Part shown: positions 41,931 to 53,466 of the stretch, in pieces | Numbering within the stretch: the stretch's first letter is position 1 | Layout of the letters: each line of letters begins with the position of its first letter | From: Aphrophora alni | Lineage: Eukaryota; Arthropoda; Insecta; Hemiptera; Aphrophoridae | Assembly: GCA_963513935.1 (NCBI GenBank) | Contig: OY740768.1 | Location: forward strand, 44,138,368 to 44,202,367 | Length of the DNA stretch: 64,000 nucleotides | Direction of reading: 5' to 3' | Translations under genes and position numbers: made by a program | The notes under the pieces: generated by a model | What the model was told of the DNA's origin: nothing | Database searches by the model: none | The model's input: only the letters and a program-made list of their open reading frames with translations

Positions 41931-43169
41931 GGGATAAACAATAAACATTCATTTACTAATAATCTGACAAACACATGCACACAACCATCGTCTAAATAAA
42001 CAACAACCAACTCACCAAAAATGCCAGCTTTGTTTACATTAAATAGTTTAACACAACATGTTTGATAGTTAAACGATTCGGTTTCCCTATCGTCTGTGAA
42101 TGAATGTACTTGTGCAGTCTAAACAGTATTAATTAATTCAGTGTATATTCAACCTATCATAAAATCACGCGTTTATGAAAGATATATCAGGAATTAAATA
42201 CACAAATCAACGTTTACTTAACCAAAACCTGTAAACAAAGCGAGTAAACAAACAGATGGATAAAATAAACACATAGATGGATGTATATCCTAAGTAAATA
42301 AAATCCCACTTTTTATTGATCAACATTTGCTGATGTAACATTGCAATTTCTGTGTGTTTTTAAATATGTTGTAGCAAGTGTGCAGAATATTTTAGCTCAT
42401 TAAAATCTGGTTACCTAAAGCGGTGTTTAGTCTAAGAGGGATAAGGGAATTTAGACCTATTAGGGGGGTGAGCACATTATCACTAATTATCCCTATCTTG
42501 GGTTACCCTAATAGTTAGTTTGACCTCAAGCAACCATAAAGCTTTGAAATCGTTGACGATTAAAATCAAACTTTTTATAAAGGCGATCAACGTTCATTTT
42601 GATTTTTCCCAATTATTCCTGAACCTTAACATATTTTTACTTACAATTTCTTAAATGAATTTGGGTTATTAATTTTCATAAATTACTCAAATTTGAACAA
42701 AATTGGTATAAATAGATTTTTATGAAATTTTAGCCTAATAGCAGTCAATGCGGTTTGTTTGGATTCTTTTGTACATGAACTACAATTGAGTGTCTGACAG
42801 ACGACAAAGAGACAGGCACGCATAATTCAAAAGACCACTTTTTGAACTCAGTGGACCTCTATATGCATATATCCGCGAAACACTCAACACCCATTATGTA
42901 ACGTGTATGTGAGAAAGTAATATTAGGGGAACTTAAAATTCCTTCACAGCTTTTTTTATTTTCTATTTTCATTAATTTTACTTTTTCATTTTTTCTACAC
43001 TTTATATATTAATTACTAGCTGAGAGCCCCATTTCACCTAGGGATAGTGGAGTTAGTTTTATAAAGAAATATTTTTTTAGCACAACCCTATTGGTAGTGC
43101 TATAGAAATAAATTATGCTCAAATACAGCAACACACCTATTTTGAACCAATCAACCCATAAATAACAAT
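41931..43169. other. Non-coding stretch
   Basis: Nothing recognised apart from a short inverted pair CTATTAGGG / CCCTAATAG near 42457 and 42509. Confidence 0.5.
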
Positions 43170-45955
43170 TGGAGTGGAACATTTTCAAACACCATTCTAA
43201 GTACGCGTTTACAGACCTACCCGAATCCATATTAAAAAAGTCATAGCCCTAGGCTGCTTGGATTCAGAGATATGCTTTAGGGGTAAAAACCATCCTTGGA
43301 GAGGAACATGTTCAAACCCTTTTCTTAATACGCGTCTACAGACCTACCCCAAACCATTATAAAACATTCTTATCTCTAGGCTTCTTGGATCCAGAAATAT
43401 GCTTTATTTGTAAAAAAACACCCTTGGAGTGGAAGATTTTAAAACCCCATTCTTAGTACGCGTCTACAGACCTACAAAAAACCATGTTATAAAAATCATA
43501 GCTCTACGCTTCTTGGAACCAGAGATATGCTTTAGGGGTAAAAACACCCTTGTAGTGGAACATTTTCAAAACCCTTTCTTAGTACGCGTCTACAACCTAC
43601 CCCAAACACCATGTAAACTAATTCATAGCCCTACGTTTCTTGGAACCAGAGATATGCTTTAGGGATAAAAACACCCGTGTAGTAGAACATTTTCAAAATC
43701 CTTTCTTAAGTACACGTCTACAACCTACCCCAAACACCATGTAAACTAATTCATAGCCCTACGTTTCTTGGAACCAGAGATATGCTTTAGGGATAAAAAC
43801 ACCCGTGTAGTAGAACATTTTCAAAACCCTTTCTTAGGTACGCGTCTACAACCTACCCCAAACACCATGTAAACTAATTCATAGCCCTACGTTTCTTGGA
43901 ACCAGAGATATGCTTTAGGGATAAAAACACCCGTGTAGTGGAACATTTTCAAAATCCTTTCTTAAGTACACGTCTACAACCTACCCCAAACACCATGTAA
44001 ACTAATTCATAGCCCTACGTTTCTTGGAACCAGAGATATGCTTTAGGGATAAAAACACCCGTGTAGTAGAACATTTTCAAAATCCTTTCTTAGGTACGCG
44101 TCTACAACCTACCCCAAACACCATGTAAACTAATTCATAGCCCTACGTTTCTTGGAACCAGAGATATGCTTTAGGGATAAAAACACCCGTGTAGTAGAAC
44201 ATTTTCAAAATCCTTTCTTAGGTACGCGTCTACAACCTACCCCAAACACCATGTAAACTAATTCATAGCCCTACGTTTCTGGGAACCAGAGATATGCTTT
44301 AGGGATAAAAACACCCGTGTAGTAGAACATTTTCAAAATCCTTTCTTAAGTACACGTCTACAACCTACCCCAAACACCATGTAAACTAATTCATAGCCCT
44401 ACGTTTCTTGGAACCAGAGATATGCTTTAGGGATAAAAACACCCGTGTAGTAGAACATTTTCAAAACCCTTTCTTAGGTACGCGTCTACAACCTACCCCA
44501 AACACCATGTAAACTAATTCATAGCCCTACGTTTCTTGGAACCAGAGATATGCTTTAGGGATAAAAACACCCGTGTAGTGGAACATTTTCAAAATCCTTT
44601 CTTAAGTACACGTCTACAACCTACCCCAAACACCATGTAAACTAATTCATAGCCCTACGTTTCTTGGAACCAGAGATATGCTTTAGGGATAAAAACACCC
44701 GTGTAGTAGAACATTTTCAAAATCCTTTCTTAGGTACGCGTCTACAACCTACCCCAAACACCATGTAAACTAATTCATAGCCCTACGTTTCTTGGAACCA
44801 GAGATATGCTTTAGGGATAAAAACACCCGTGTAGTAGAACATTTTCAAAATCCTTTCTTAGGTACGCGTCTACAACCTACCCCAAACACCATGTAAACTA
44901 ATTCATAGCCCTACGTTTCTGGGAACCAGAGATATGCTTTAGGGATAAAAACACCCGTGTAGTAGAACATTTTCAAAACCCTTTCTTAGTACGCGTCTAC
45001 AACCTACCCCAACACCATGTAAAATAATTCATAGCCGCTTCTTGGAACCAGAGATATGCTTTAGGGGTAAAAACACCCTTGTAGTGGAACATTTTCAAAA
45101 CCCTTTCTTAGGTACGTGTCTACAACCTACCCCAAACACCATGTAAACTAATTCATAGCCCTACGTTTCTTGGAACCAGAGATATGCTTTAGGGATAAAA
45201 ACACCCGTGTAGTAGAACATTTTCAAAATCCTTTCTTAGGTACGCGTCTACAACCTACCCCAAACACCATGTAAACTAATTCATAGCCCTACGTTTCTTG
45301 GAACCAGAGATATGCTTTAGGGATAAAAACACCCGTGTAGTAGAACATTTTCAAAATCCTTTCTTAGGTACGCGTCTACAACCTACCCCAAACACCATGT
45401 AAACTAATTCATAGCCCTACGTTTCTGGGAACTAGAGATATGCTTTAGGGATAAAAACACCCTTGTAGTGGAACATTTTCAAAATCCTTTCTTAGGTACG
45501 TGTCTACAACCTACCCCAAACACCATGTAAACTAATTCATAGCCCTACGTTTCTTGGAACCAGAGATATGCTTTAGGGATAAAAACACCCTTGTAGTGGA
45601 ACATTTTCAAAACCCATTCTAAAGTACGTGTCTACAACCTACCCCAAACACCATGTAAACTAATTCATACCCTATGTTTCTTGGAACCAGAGATATGCTT
45701 TAGGGGTAAAAACACCCTTGTAGTGGAACATTTTCAAAACCTTTTCTTAGTACGCTTCTACAACCTACCCCAAACACCATGGAAGACAATTCATAGCCCT
45801 ACGCTTCTTGGAGCCAGAGATATGCTTTAGGGGTAAAAACACCCTTGTAGTGGAACATTTTCAAAACCCTTTCTTAGTACGCGTCTACAACCTACCCCAA
45901 ACACCATGTAAGACAATTCACAGCGCTAGGCTTCTTGCATCCAGAAATTTCGTGA
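43170..45955. repeat. 128-bp satellite array, about 22 copies
   Basis: Unit starts, marked by TACRCGTCTACA, fall at 43202, 43329, 43457, 43583, 43711, 43839, 43967, 44095, 44223, 44351, 44479, 44607, 44735, 44863, 44990, 45113, 45241, 45369, 45497, 45625, 45751 and 45878. The spacing is 128 bp with a few 123-127. Each unit carries TTGGAACCAGAGATATGC and GGAACATTTTCAAAA blocks. The outermost units are diverged and the central ones nearly identical, as expected for an array homogenised by unequal exchange. Frames at 43429-43662 and 45808-46002 are by-products of the repeat; 128 is not a multiple of three. Confidence 0.97.
43642..44978. repeat. Higher-order repeat: 640-bp five-mer in tandem
   Basis: Within the satellite, variant units follow the order A-B-A'-B-B twice. 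A carries AAGTACACG, B carries AGGTACGCG, and A' has GTAGTGGAAC before the junction. The stretch 43642-44338 and its counterpart 44282-44978 show no difference by eye over 697 bp at an offset of exactly 640 bp. The first mismatches on either side are T/G at 43641/44281 and T/C at 44339/44979. This indicates a recent five-unit duplication or higher-order unit. Confidence 0.85.
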
Positions 45956-46304
45956 TCAATCAGTGTATTTTGACTTATATGTATAGAGATAACTGTTCAT
46001 GAAAAGCAATTATTAATCACTTTGTATTTCAAAGTGTAATTGATAAAATGCAAAAACATTAAAAATAGTATTTAACTCAATATTTATACAAGACAACATC
46101 CAATTTCGATATAGTTATTAATTTTACTTCATTTGGCAATCTATAATGTAGCTTAGAAGTACTATATAGAAAAGTTTATAAACAGTTTTTAATGGTTTCG
46201 GCATATTCGAGTTTAATTAAAATCTTTTGCTTACAAGGAAATTGATTACAATCTTATTTCTACAACTTGTATAAAGAATAATCTTACAATTTAAAATCCA
46301 CCAT

Positions 46305-47005
46305 GATACTTATCCAGCCCCATAATACTACATAATAGAAGCAGGACCTCCAAATATAATGTCCAAACGTTAGTTTCTTAGGCCTTGTAGGAAATGTTCA
46401 ATTGAATTAGTAGATCGAGGGATATATATGTTTGTTTAAAACAGTTGTTTGGAAAGGTTGTCTGACCCTCATATCACTACTTTCTTGTCATCGGCTAGTG
46501 CGCTCGTATCGGTGACTAGGCTTGCCGGATCTTCTAACTATACGAATATCACATTATCTTAGGAAGTCAGTGTCCTAAATTACAATTAGGACAATGACTA
46601 CGCTATTGTTGTAGTAGCGAGGTGCTCTACTTGCAGAATTGAAATCTGCAAAATTTGTATCTAATTTAGTGGATTATACGTTGAAAACAAATGAGATATG
46701 AACAAAAAACTGTTTAAAATGTTTAAAACTATTTTGAAATTTTGAATTCGATTTTTCAGAATTCCATAACTCTATATGAGCTGACTATGTAAAATTTCAT
46801 GTTCCTGAATTAATTTTTGTGACCCATATCGTGCTTACGCACAGATGATAACGACAATGGCAACGGACAACCAATATGTCTAATATAACTTTCCTCCTTC
46901 CTGAGGCCATGAAACGTTTAGATCAGTGATAACAGCAAGATTGAAGTTGTTTGCTATTCAAACTAACCCTATGATTCGTATACCGGTGAGTAACATTGAT
47001 GTACC
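46305..47005 (+). repeat. Dispersed repeat family A, copy 3
   Basis: The copy begins with CCAGCCCCATAATACTAC (46315) and GGCCTTGTAGGAAATGTTC (46381). It continues through TTTAAAACAGTTGTTTGG (46435), the ACGAATATCA block near 46541, GAATTGAAATCTGCAAAATT (46637), TTTCATGTTCCTGAA (46796) and GAGGCCATGAAACG (46902), and ends near the AACCCTATGATTCGTATA block. Each block has a counterpart in copy 4. The 73-codon plus frame at 46926-47147 is not supported as a gene. Confidence 0.7.
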
Positions 47006-48699
47006 GTCAATTTTTTTATTTTTTTATTTCATTGTCACAGAACTACGAACCTTCAACCATCAACCTTTAAAAGGACTTAAATGTCAACCATACCAAGCAA
47101 GATTTAATATCTTTAGCGCCAATACGATTTTAGCTTTATACATTTAGTGATATTGCGACTACCAAATTATTAATTTTCTTTTACTGCAAATTAAGACAGG
47201 AGGGAAAGGTGAGAATTTCCTGTTAAATATGAAAAAAATGAGAATACATGTACCAAATATTAATTCAATCAAAGAGCCAAAAGTTAAAATTTTTATCAAT
47301 ATAACCATTAATATAACAGAAATGCAATATGTATATTTCTGAGTTTTCCCCGTTCACCTCTAATATGAGATAAGGTATTGAATTAGTTTAGAGATATTAA
47401 AATTACTTTACTATTAATGGTAATTAAGGATTGCTCCAAAATTAATTAATATTTGTTATTTTAAATTGTTTTTACTCGGTGCGTACATATTTGACATTCC
47501 ATAATTCCTGTTAAAAATTTGCCTTTTAATTTTTGTTTACATTCATTTGTAGATTTATATAAAAGTTATCATAACTATGTGTTATAAAGGAGCCAAGTTG
47601 TAATATATTCAATATATATGACTAATTTTATTTATCGTCTTATGATATTCTCTTTTTGTTTTTATTGTACTGTCATTCGTAAATCAATAATTTTCTGTAA
47701 AAAAAGACACTAAAAATACTATGGTGCCATTAGAAATCTCATAATTTCTAATTAGCGAACTTTACTAAACTGTTGTAAAAGTATCAATATACGAATATAC
47801 TAACTAACACAACAAAAAGGCCTAAATAATGTTTCGAAATAAGCCTTAACATACTATCGTTCCAAAAATAAAGTTCAAAATATAAGGCACCTAAAAATGA
47901 AAGATCAACATTCGAAACTGTTCACAATAGACCAAAATACTAAGCTGTTGCAAACAATTCTCGACGGACTACTTGGAATAAGAACCGTGTGATGATTAAC
48001 TCAATGGAGTCAATATTTTTCTTGTATATACAACACAAGTCATGCGTATAGGGAGGTTAACCATAAATAGCTGCCAAAAGTACATTATACAATTAAGGCA
48101 AGGATTTCATAGAGCTATTAAAAACAATGAATATTGTATTTTTATTTCTAATTAAGAAGTTGTTGCACCTGGTAAAGTTGAGTTGTCTGATCAGGTTTCA
48201 GAAGAACCAATTAATTTGTAATTACACTGTTATTGGGTAGCTTCTGAATCGAGAACAGTACAACTTGGTTACCTTATGGTTTCAATCATTGTTGGCGGAA
48301 TAAAAGGTGGTGTCTTTAACGTTGCCATTTACTATTTCGTTGTATGTTTGTTTGTTCTTGTGTTTCTGAGTTGGTTGCGGCCAAATGCCTCTACCATCTT
48401 CATGAAACTGAGAAATAATATTCTGTACAATAGGACGAATAATGTAGCCTATAAACACGTTTTTTTTTTTACTCAAAACAGTTACTGTACAGTTACAAAG
48501 CATGGACGAGGGTGTTTTTCTACTAAGAAAACAACACGCAGTCAGAAGTAGTAAATATAAATTTAGACGTCAATATCGAAATAACTTTTTTTTAATGAAA
48601 TTTATATTGTTTGCTAAAACTTTCTAAAAGAAAATTGTTACTTGACCAAACACGAAAAATTGCATACTCGTCTCTGTCCGTCTGCCTCTCAGTAAGTCG
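47006..48699. other. Non-coding stretch with a possible further repeat
   Basis: No gene is supported. At 48270-48480 the sequence (TTGTATGTTTGTTTGTTCTTGTGTTTCTGAG, then CATGAAACTGAGAAATAATATTCTGTA) has the look of a dispersed repeat, but I find no second copy in this window. The overlapping frames on both strands there are not convincing. Confidence 0.4.
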
Positions 48700-48945
48700 T
48701 AATCATTCTACACAGACAAGACGATAAATCCTATATATTTAAAACTTAGTATTTATATTCTTTGTATTGTCCCACAAATTTGAAATATATCACCCTAACA
48801 ACAACAAAATGGCCTCGTTATAGTTAAAAGGATAAAAAGTATCGAAGAGATTTTTTTTTTTTTCAATATTATTTGTGAGATAATAAATGAAACTAGAAGT
48901 TATTATGTATAAGAATATGTATGTTTACTTGACGAAAAATTAATA
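48700..48945 (+). repeat. Repeat family B, copy 1
   Basis: Direct repeat of 49268-49507. Shared blocks are CTACACAGACAAGACGATA (about 48709), ATTCTTTGTATTGTCCC (48756), AAATGAAACTAGAAGTTATT (48885) and GTATGTTTACTTGACG (48918). The copies are diverged and have no coding capacity. They may be part of a larger, older dispersed element. Confidence 0.65.
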
Positions 48946-49267
48946 TTTTTGCAAAATTTAGAGTCGTATATCATGTCCTCCTCCTCTAACTTGGACATGG
49001 ACTGACCTACAAATCTGAGAAAAAATTACTTGGATTTGAAATTAAAGTGCAGTGTCAAATTATATACTATAGTTTTATCTATGACAAATACAATTTAATT
49101 TAATAACACAAATTGACATTTGTAGTGATACGATTTAAAAGCAGTATTTGTGAGATGCGAGACAAACAATTCAATAGCTTTTAATAGATGAACGCATTTT
49201 ATTTCATTTCTCTTTATAGGGTTCCGTAGGTAAAACCAAGACTCTTAAAATCTCACGCGCGTTGCAA

Positions 49268-49507
49268 CCAGTCTACAAAGACAAGACGATACATTGTATA
49301 TATTTAAAAATATGTATTTACTCTTTGTATTGTCCCTACATATAGGAAAAATATAGCGGTAACAAAAAAAAAACCTTGGAGTAGTTAGGGGGCAAAACTT
49401 ATCAAGTTGAAAATTTTATTTTTAAAATATTTTGTCTGGGATATCAAATAAAGTTAGAAGTTATTCTGATTACGAATAATAAGTATGTTTATTTGACGAC
49501 GTAATTA
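49268..49507 (+). repeat. Repeat family B, copy 2
   Basis: Second copy of the ~240-bp direct repeat, starting CTACAAAGACAAGACGATA near 49273 and ending GTATGTTTATTTGACG near 49497. The two copies lie about 565 bp apart in the same orientation. Confidence 0.65.
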
Positions 49508-49728
49508 GACTGTAAGGGTAAAAAATATGTTGCTCTATTTTTTACGACTATTTAACCTCAAACGAAAGGCAAAAGGTCCTATTGTAGATTTGGATCTGTG
49601 CTATTGGATATTATTTATTTTAATGGATACTTCTTAATTTATTAACTGGATACTTATCAATTATTTCGTTTTTCGTCCAGATATTAATATAAACAGATAA
49701 AAATAATAAATAAATATATTCAGATTAA

Positions 49729-49731
<3 letters not shown>

Positions 49732-49768
<37 letters not shown>
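49732..49768. repeat. (AT)n microsatellite
   Basis: An uninterrupted alternating A/T run of about 37 bases, able to form a cruciform. Confidence 0.95.
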
Positions 49769-49773
<5 letters not shown>

Positions 49774-50339
49774 TGTCTAACTTTAACTACAACTTTATGC
49801 ATAAAAATAAACTAAATTCATTTATTTAATTTTTGTATGTAAGCCAAAATATACCAACTTATCTCTGACATTTGGTCTTGTTTATTATGTTTTTTAATGT
49901 GATATACTTTACGAAGCAAAACCATATTATATTAACTCAACACAGTTAAACTGTTAATTTTATCTACTTTTTGTATAGCTTAAAATTAAAGGAGAGAGTG
50001 TGTTTGGGTTACGTTAAATTAAACTTGCTATTATATAAACGAAATTATTATAGAAAACCCAAACTTATAATATAAATATAATACATAATATTCAATTGAA
50101 AAATCAATTTCTTATTTTTACGTCGTGAAACAAAGATCCGATTTTAGAAATCCGTGACATAATCGACTGAACGCCCTAGGACTAAGAAAATTTTAATGTG
50201 GTGTTTTTGTTCTTATCATTGTGTGGCCGGACAAATTCGTTTTACATCAAAACATCTTTTATATTTATTTTATTTGTGCCTAAAATATATCTGTTTTTAA
50301 TTGGGACATAAAATAACAAGTTTGTGAGAATCATCGTGG
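49769..50339. other. Non-coding stretch
   Basis: AT-rich sequence with nothing recognised. Confidence 0.5.
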
Positions 50340-51075
50340 TATTTACCTACTCCCTTTATACTAATGATCTTCTAAATGTGATTCCTGAAATATTGTTTCG
50401 TAAGCCTTGTAGAAAATGTTAAAGTGTATTGGACTTTATTACCAAATAGGGTGGGTTTATTTAAAACAGTTGTTACTCTTATAAGAGTTATTGTTCAGAA
50501 GAACCTCATATTTGTGTATATTACTACTTTCTTGACGTCAGTTAGAACCTGTATATATGAGAAAGAACCTCTACTCGCTACGTTCGGAACTGTGATGCGG
50601 ACTTCGTAATCATACGAATATCATATATATATATATCAGAGTTCGACATTTGTTTTTGACAACGTCGCTATGTGTCATCGCGGAGAGGTTGGGTTAATAC
50701 GATTGCATGCAAAATTAAAATCTGCACATTATTATCTAGTTTAATGTGTTAACAGGAGAGAATTACACAAGAGATGTGATAAAACTGTTTAGAATAGCTG
50801 TCATTTTGACATTTTAAATTCGATAGCGTATTTTAAATTTAATTTTTTTATTACAATAGCGAGCTATATGAGCATACTATATCAAATTTCATGTTCCTGT
50901 CTTCTTTTTTATGACCGCTATCATGTTTAAGTACAGACAACAATGAAGATGGACGAACGGTGTGTCAAAAATTAACTTTTTCGTTTCCCTAAGGTCATGG
51001 AATGTGAAGATCAGTAAAGAAACAGAAGTCAAAATGTTTGATAATTACCGCCCTTACCCTATACTTTATATACTA
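50340..51075 (+). repeat. Dispersed repeat family A, copy 4
   Basis: Same orientation as copy 3. Matching blocks are TAAGCCTTGTAGAAAATGTT (50401), TTTAAAACAGTTGTTAC (50459), ACGAATATCATA (50614), AAAATTAAAATCTGCACATT (50711), TTTCATGTTCCTG (50887), AAGGTCATGGAATG (50991) and CCTTACCCTATA near its end. An ATATAT run (about 50623-50636) has expanded inside this copy only. No coding capacity. Confidence 0.7.
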
Positions 51076-51173
51076 AGTAAGTAGAAACACATAAATATTT
51101 TCTTGTTGTATAACCATCAGACCAGTTATAAATAAATATTATGCTTGACTTGAGATAATATTACATAGAATGA

Positions 51174-51379
51174 AACTGGAACATAAGATCTCACACAAAA
51201 TACGTTTACTTAATCAAACGCGTTTCTACGACAAAGTCGCCATCCTCAGTTATAGGCCTAAGTTACATGAGTTACAATAACTAAACTATAACTCCAGTTA
51301 TAGTTATATTGTTATGAGTTAGTTGTTGAAACGGGTTTGATTAAGTAAACGTAATTTTTGTGAGATCTAGTGTTCGAGT
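51174..51379. mobile_element. Small foldback element (MITE-like), copy 2
   Basis: Ends are inverted copies: AAGATCTCACACAAAATACG then TTTACTTAATCAAACGCGTT on the left, and the complement of these on the right ending TTTTTGTGAGATCTAGTG. Internal TAACTATAACT/AGTTATAGTTA sequences add further self-complementarity. The same family as 10809-11060. It ends about 20 bases before another foldback element. Confidence 0.75.
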
Positions 51380-51400
51380 TTTATTGTAGCTAATAGACCA

Positions 51401-51861
51401 GTTGTTTACATAACTAGGATTAACCCTATTGTTTCTGTATAGGGGGCTAAAAACTGTGGATTCAACACTTTCATAGTCTCATCTTCAGGCTGTACAAAAT
51501 TGTGAATTCACTCTATGGAGGGCGTTATAAAGTTCATAAAACACATTTATATATGAAAAACACAGTTTATAAAACAAAACTAGTAATAACTGGTTTATAC
51601 TTTGTCCAAAGTTTTTTATACTACGATGTAACGTCTTTGCGGCTACTTCACATGTCATTTCGTGTCTTGTATTGTAACTGTGTTTTTCATATATAAATGT
51701 ATTTCGTGAACTTTATAACGACCTCCATGTAGTGAATTCACAATTGTACAGCCTGAAGATGAGACTATGAAAGTCTTAAAACCGCGGCCGTCTTTACGAG
51801 GTGAGTTTTTATCCCACTATACAGAAAAAAAATAGGGTTAATCCTAGTTGCATAAATAACT
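51401..51861. mobile_element. Foldback element with ~165-185-bp inverted arms
   Basis: The left arm (51401-51567) and right arm (51676-51861) are reverse complements with a 108-bp spacer. Shared blocks, reading inwards, are AACTAGGATTAACCCTATT, TTTCTGTATAG, CTTTCATAGTCTCATCTTCA, GGCTGTACAA, TTGTGAATTCACT, TTATAAAGTTCA and CATTTATATATGAAAAACAC. The right arm has about 20 extra bases (GCGGCCGTCTTTACGAGGTGA region, 51783-51804) absent from the left. The 64-codon frame across the spacer is not supported as a gene. Target-site duplication was not determined. Confidence 0.8.
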
Positions 51862-53434
51862 ACCAAAATCTTCTTGAACATGATTCAAAATGAAAAACAA
51901 TAGAAAAACGTATTGATAAAAATAAAATTCCTAAACTCATACTAACAACAACTCATGTAAACCGATCCATAATTGATTTCCAAAATGAGTCAGACGAGAG
52001 AAAGCCGTGCGGTGCCGATGGTTCTAAGGCCGTAACATAGAGTTAGTTACGAGTAATACTGCTTTCAGAAGCATTGACCGCGATTTTGAAACGACTTGTT
52101 TCCTTTAGGATAGTGTTAATTTTGTAATTATACTCAGAGTCGTGTGTCATTACCGTCATTAGTTGTTGCGTATGCTTCCTTTCTAAGTAAGCGGTTGTTT
52201 GGGATTTATATGCGCATAATCAGATAGGTCTATCTTTACATAGTTATCCATATTATGTTTATTTCTTATAGTTTGAACGCTTTACATAAACTATAGTTTT
52301 GAGTGATTATTATAATTCCATTAATTTTTTTAATTTTACCCTCAATTTTGTGTGTATTTATTTTTAACTAAATTACGAAACTTTGGATTCTGATTTATTT
52401 GAAAATAATATCGACGGTGTTTAATCTGTCATGACTTAATGGTATTAATTTCAACTTACATTTTGGATGTTCTATAGATAATCTAATGTTAAGGCAAAGT
52501 TATTAAATCTATATACAATTGACTATCAAATGACTTTTTTATTTAGCGAAAATCTAATATCAAATAAGAACTATGTTTCTTTAAAACCATAAATACTACA
52601 ATGCTGTATGAACAGTATCCACCCTCGTCTGATGTTATATTCAATAATTTTTGTAAATGTAAGTTGCTACTCCTTAGCGTATTCATAGACCAAGTACTAG
52701 CAGTAAATAACACCACAGCTACTGTACACTTGAACATAACACAACTCAGAGGGAGAAATAATATAAGCTAAATTCTTTACGGGTAATTTTCCTCGTGCAC
52801 TGTGTTTGTGATTTAACATTTATTGGGATTTGGAAGCGGTAGGAAATATTGTGATGTATTCTCATTGATGTATATGAACATCGGAAAGTTGATTGCTTTG
52901 TTTGAAAACAAACATTTTCTCCCACCACTTAGTGGATCTCTATAGCTTGTGACCTGATTAGTTGGAATCGTAAATGAACCTACTATTGTTTACATTTTAC
53001 TCTAATTCATTGCTAGATATATTATGCAAGTTGAATGAGGTTATATCAAGTTTTAGAGAAAAACACAGAAGACGGAATTTATTCTATAACTGTATTAACT
53101 ATTCTATATCTATAACTGAGCGTAAATAATAATTTATTACATAATTTTATAATCATTTGAGGTGTAATATTTAAATTAGTATAAAAGGAAACACCTAAGA
53201 AATAGTAAATGAGTCATTTTTTCCTCTTGTCAAAACTTTCTGCAATGAACGTTTAGGAAGAATTCAAATTCCTTTTAATGTTTTCTATGACTGCTCGTTA
53301 TGTCCCGTTCACAACATATCTAGTAACTGTTATAAAAGTAAAACAACCTTTATACACATCGTTCGATCTATTGCAATGAACGATAATCGTAAATTTCTCA
53401 ACTACTGAAAGCCGCGTTTAAGAAACAAACACAC

Positions 53435-53466
<32 letters not shown>

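Noticed and set aside
43170..45955. CRISPR-like periodic array
   Set aside because: Units are contiguous 128-bp monomers without unique spacers: satellite DNA, in an evidently eukaryotic sequence.
43429..46002. Frames with repeated NTLVVEHFQNPFLVRVYN
   Set aside because: By-products of the 128-bp satellite.
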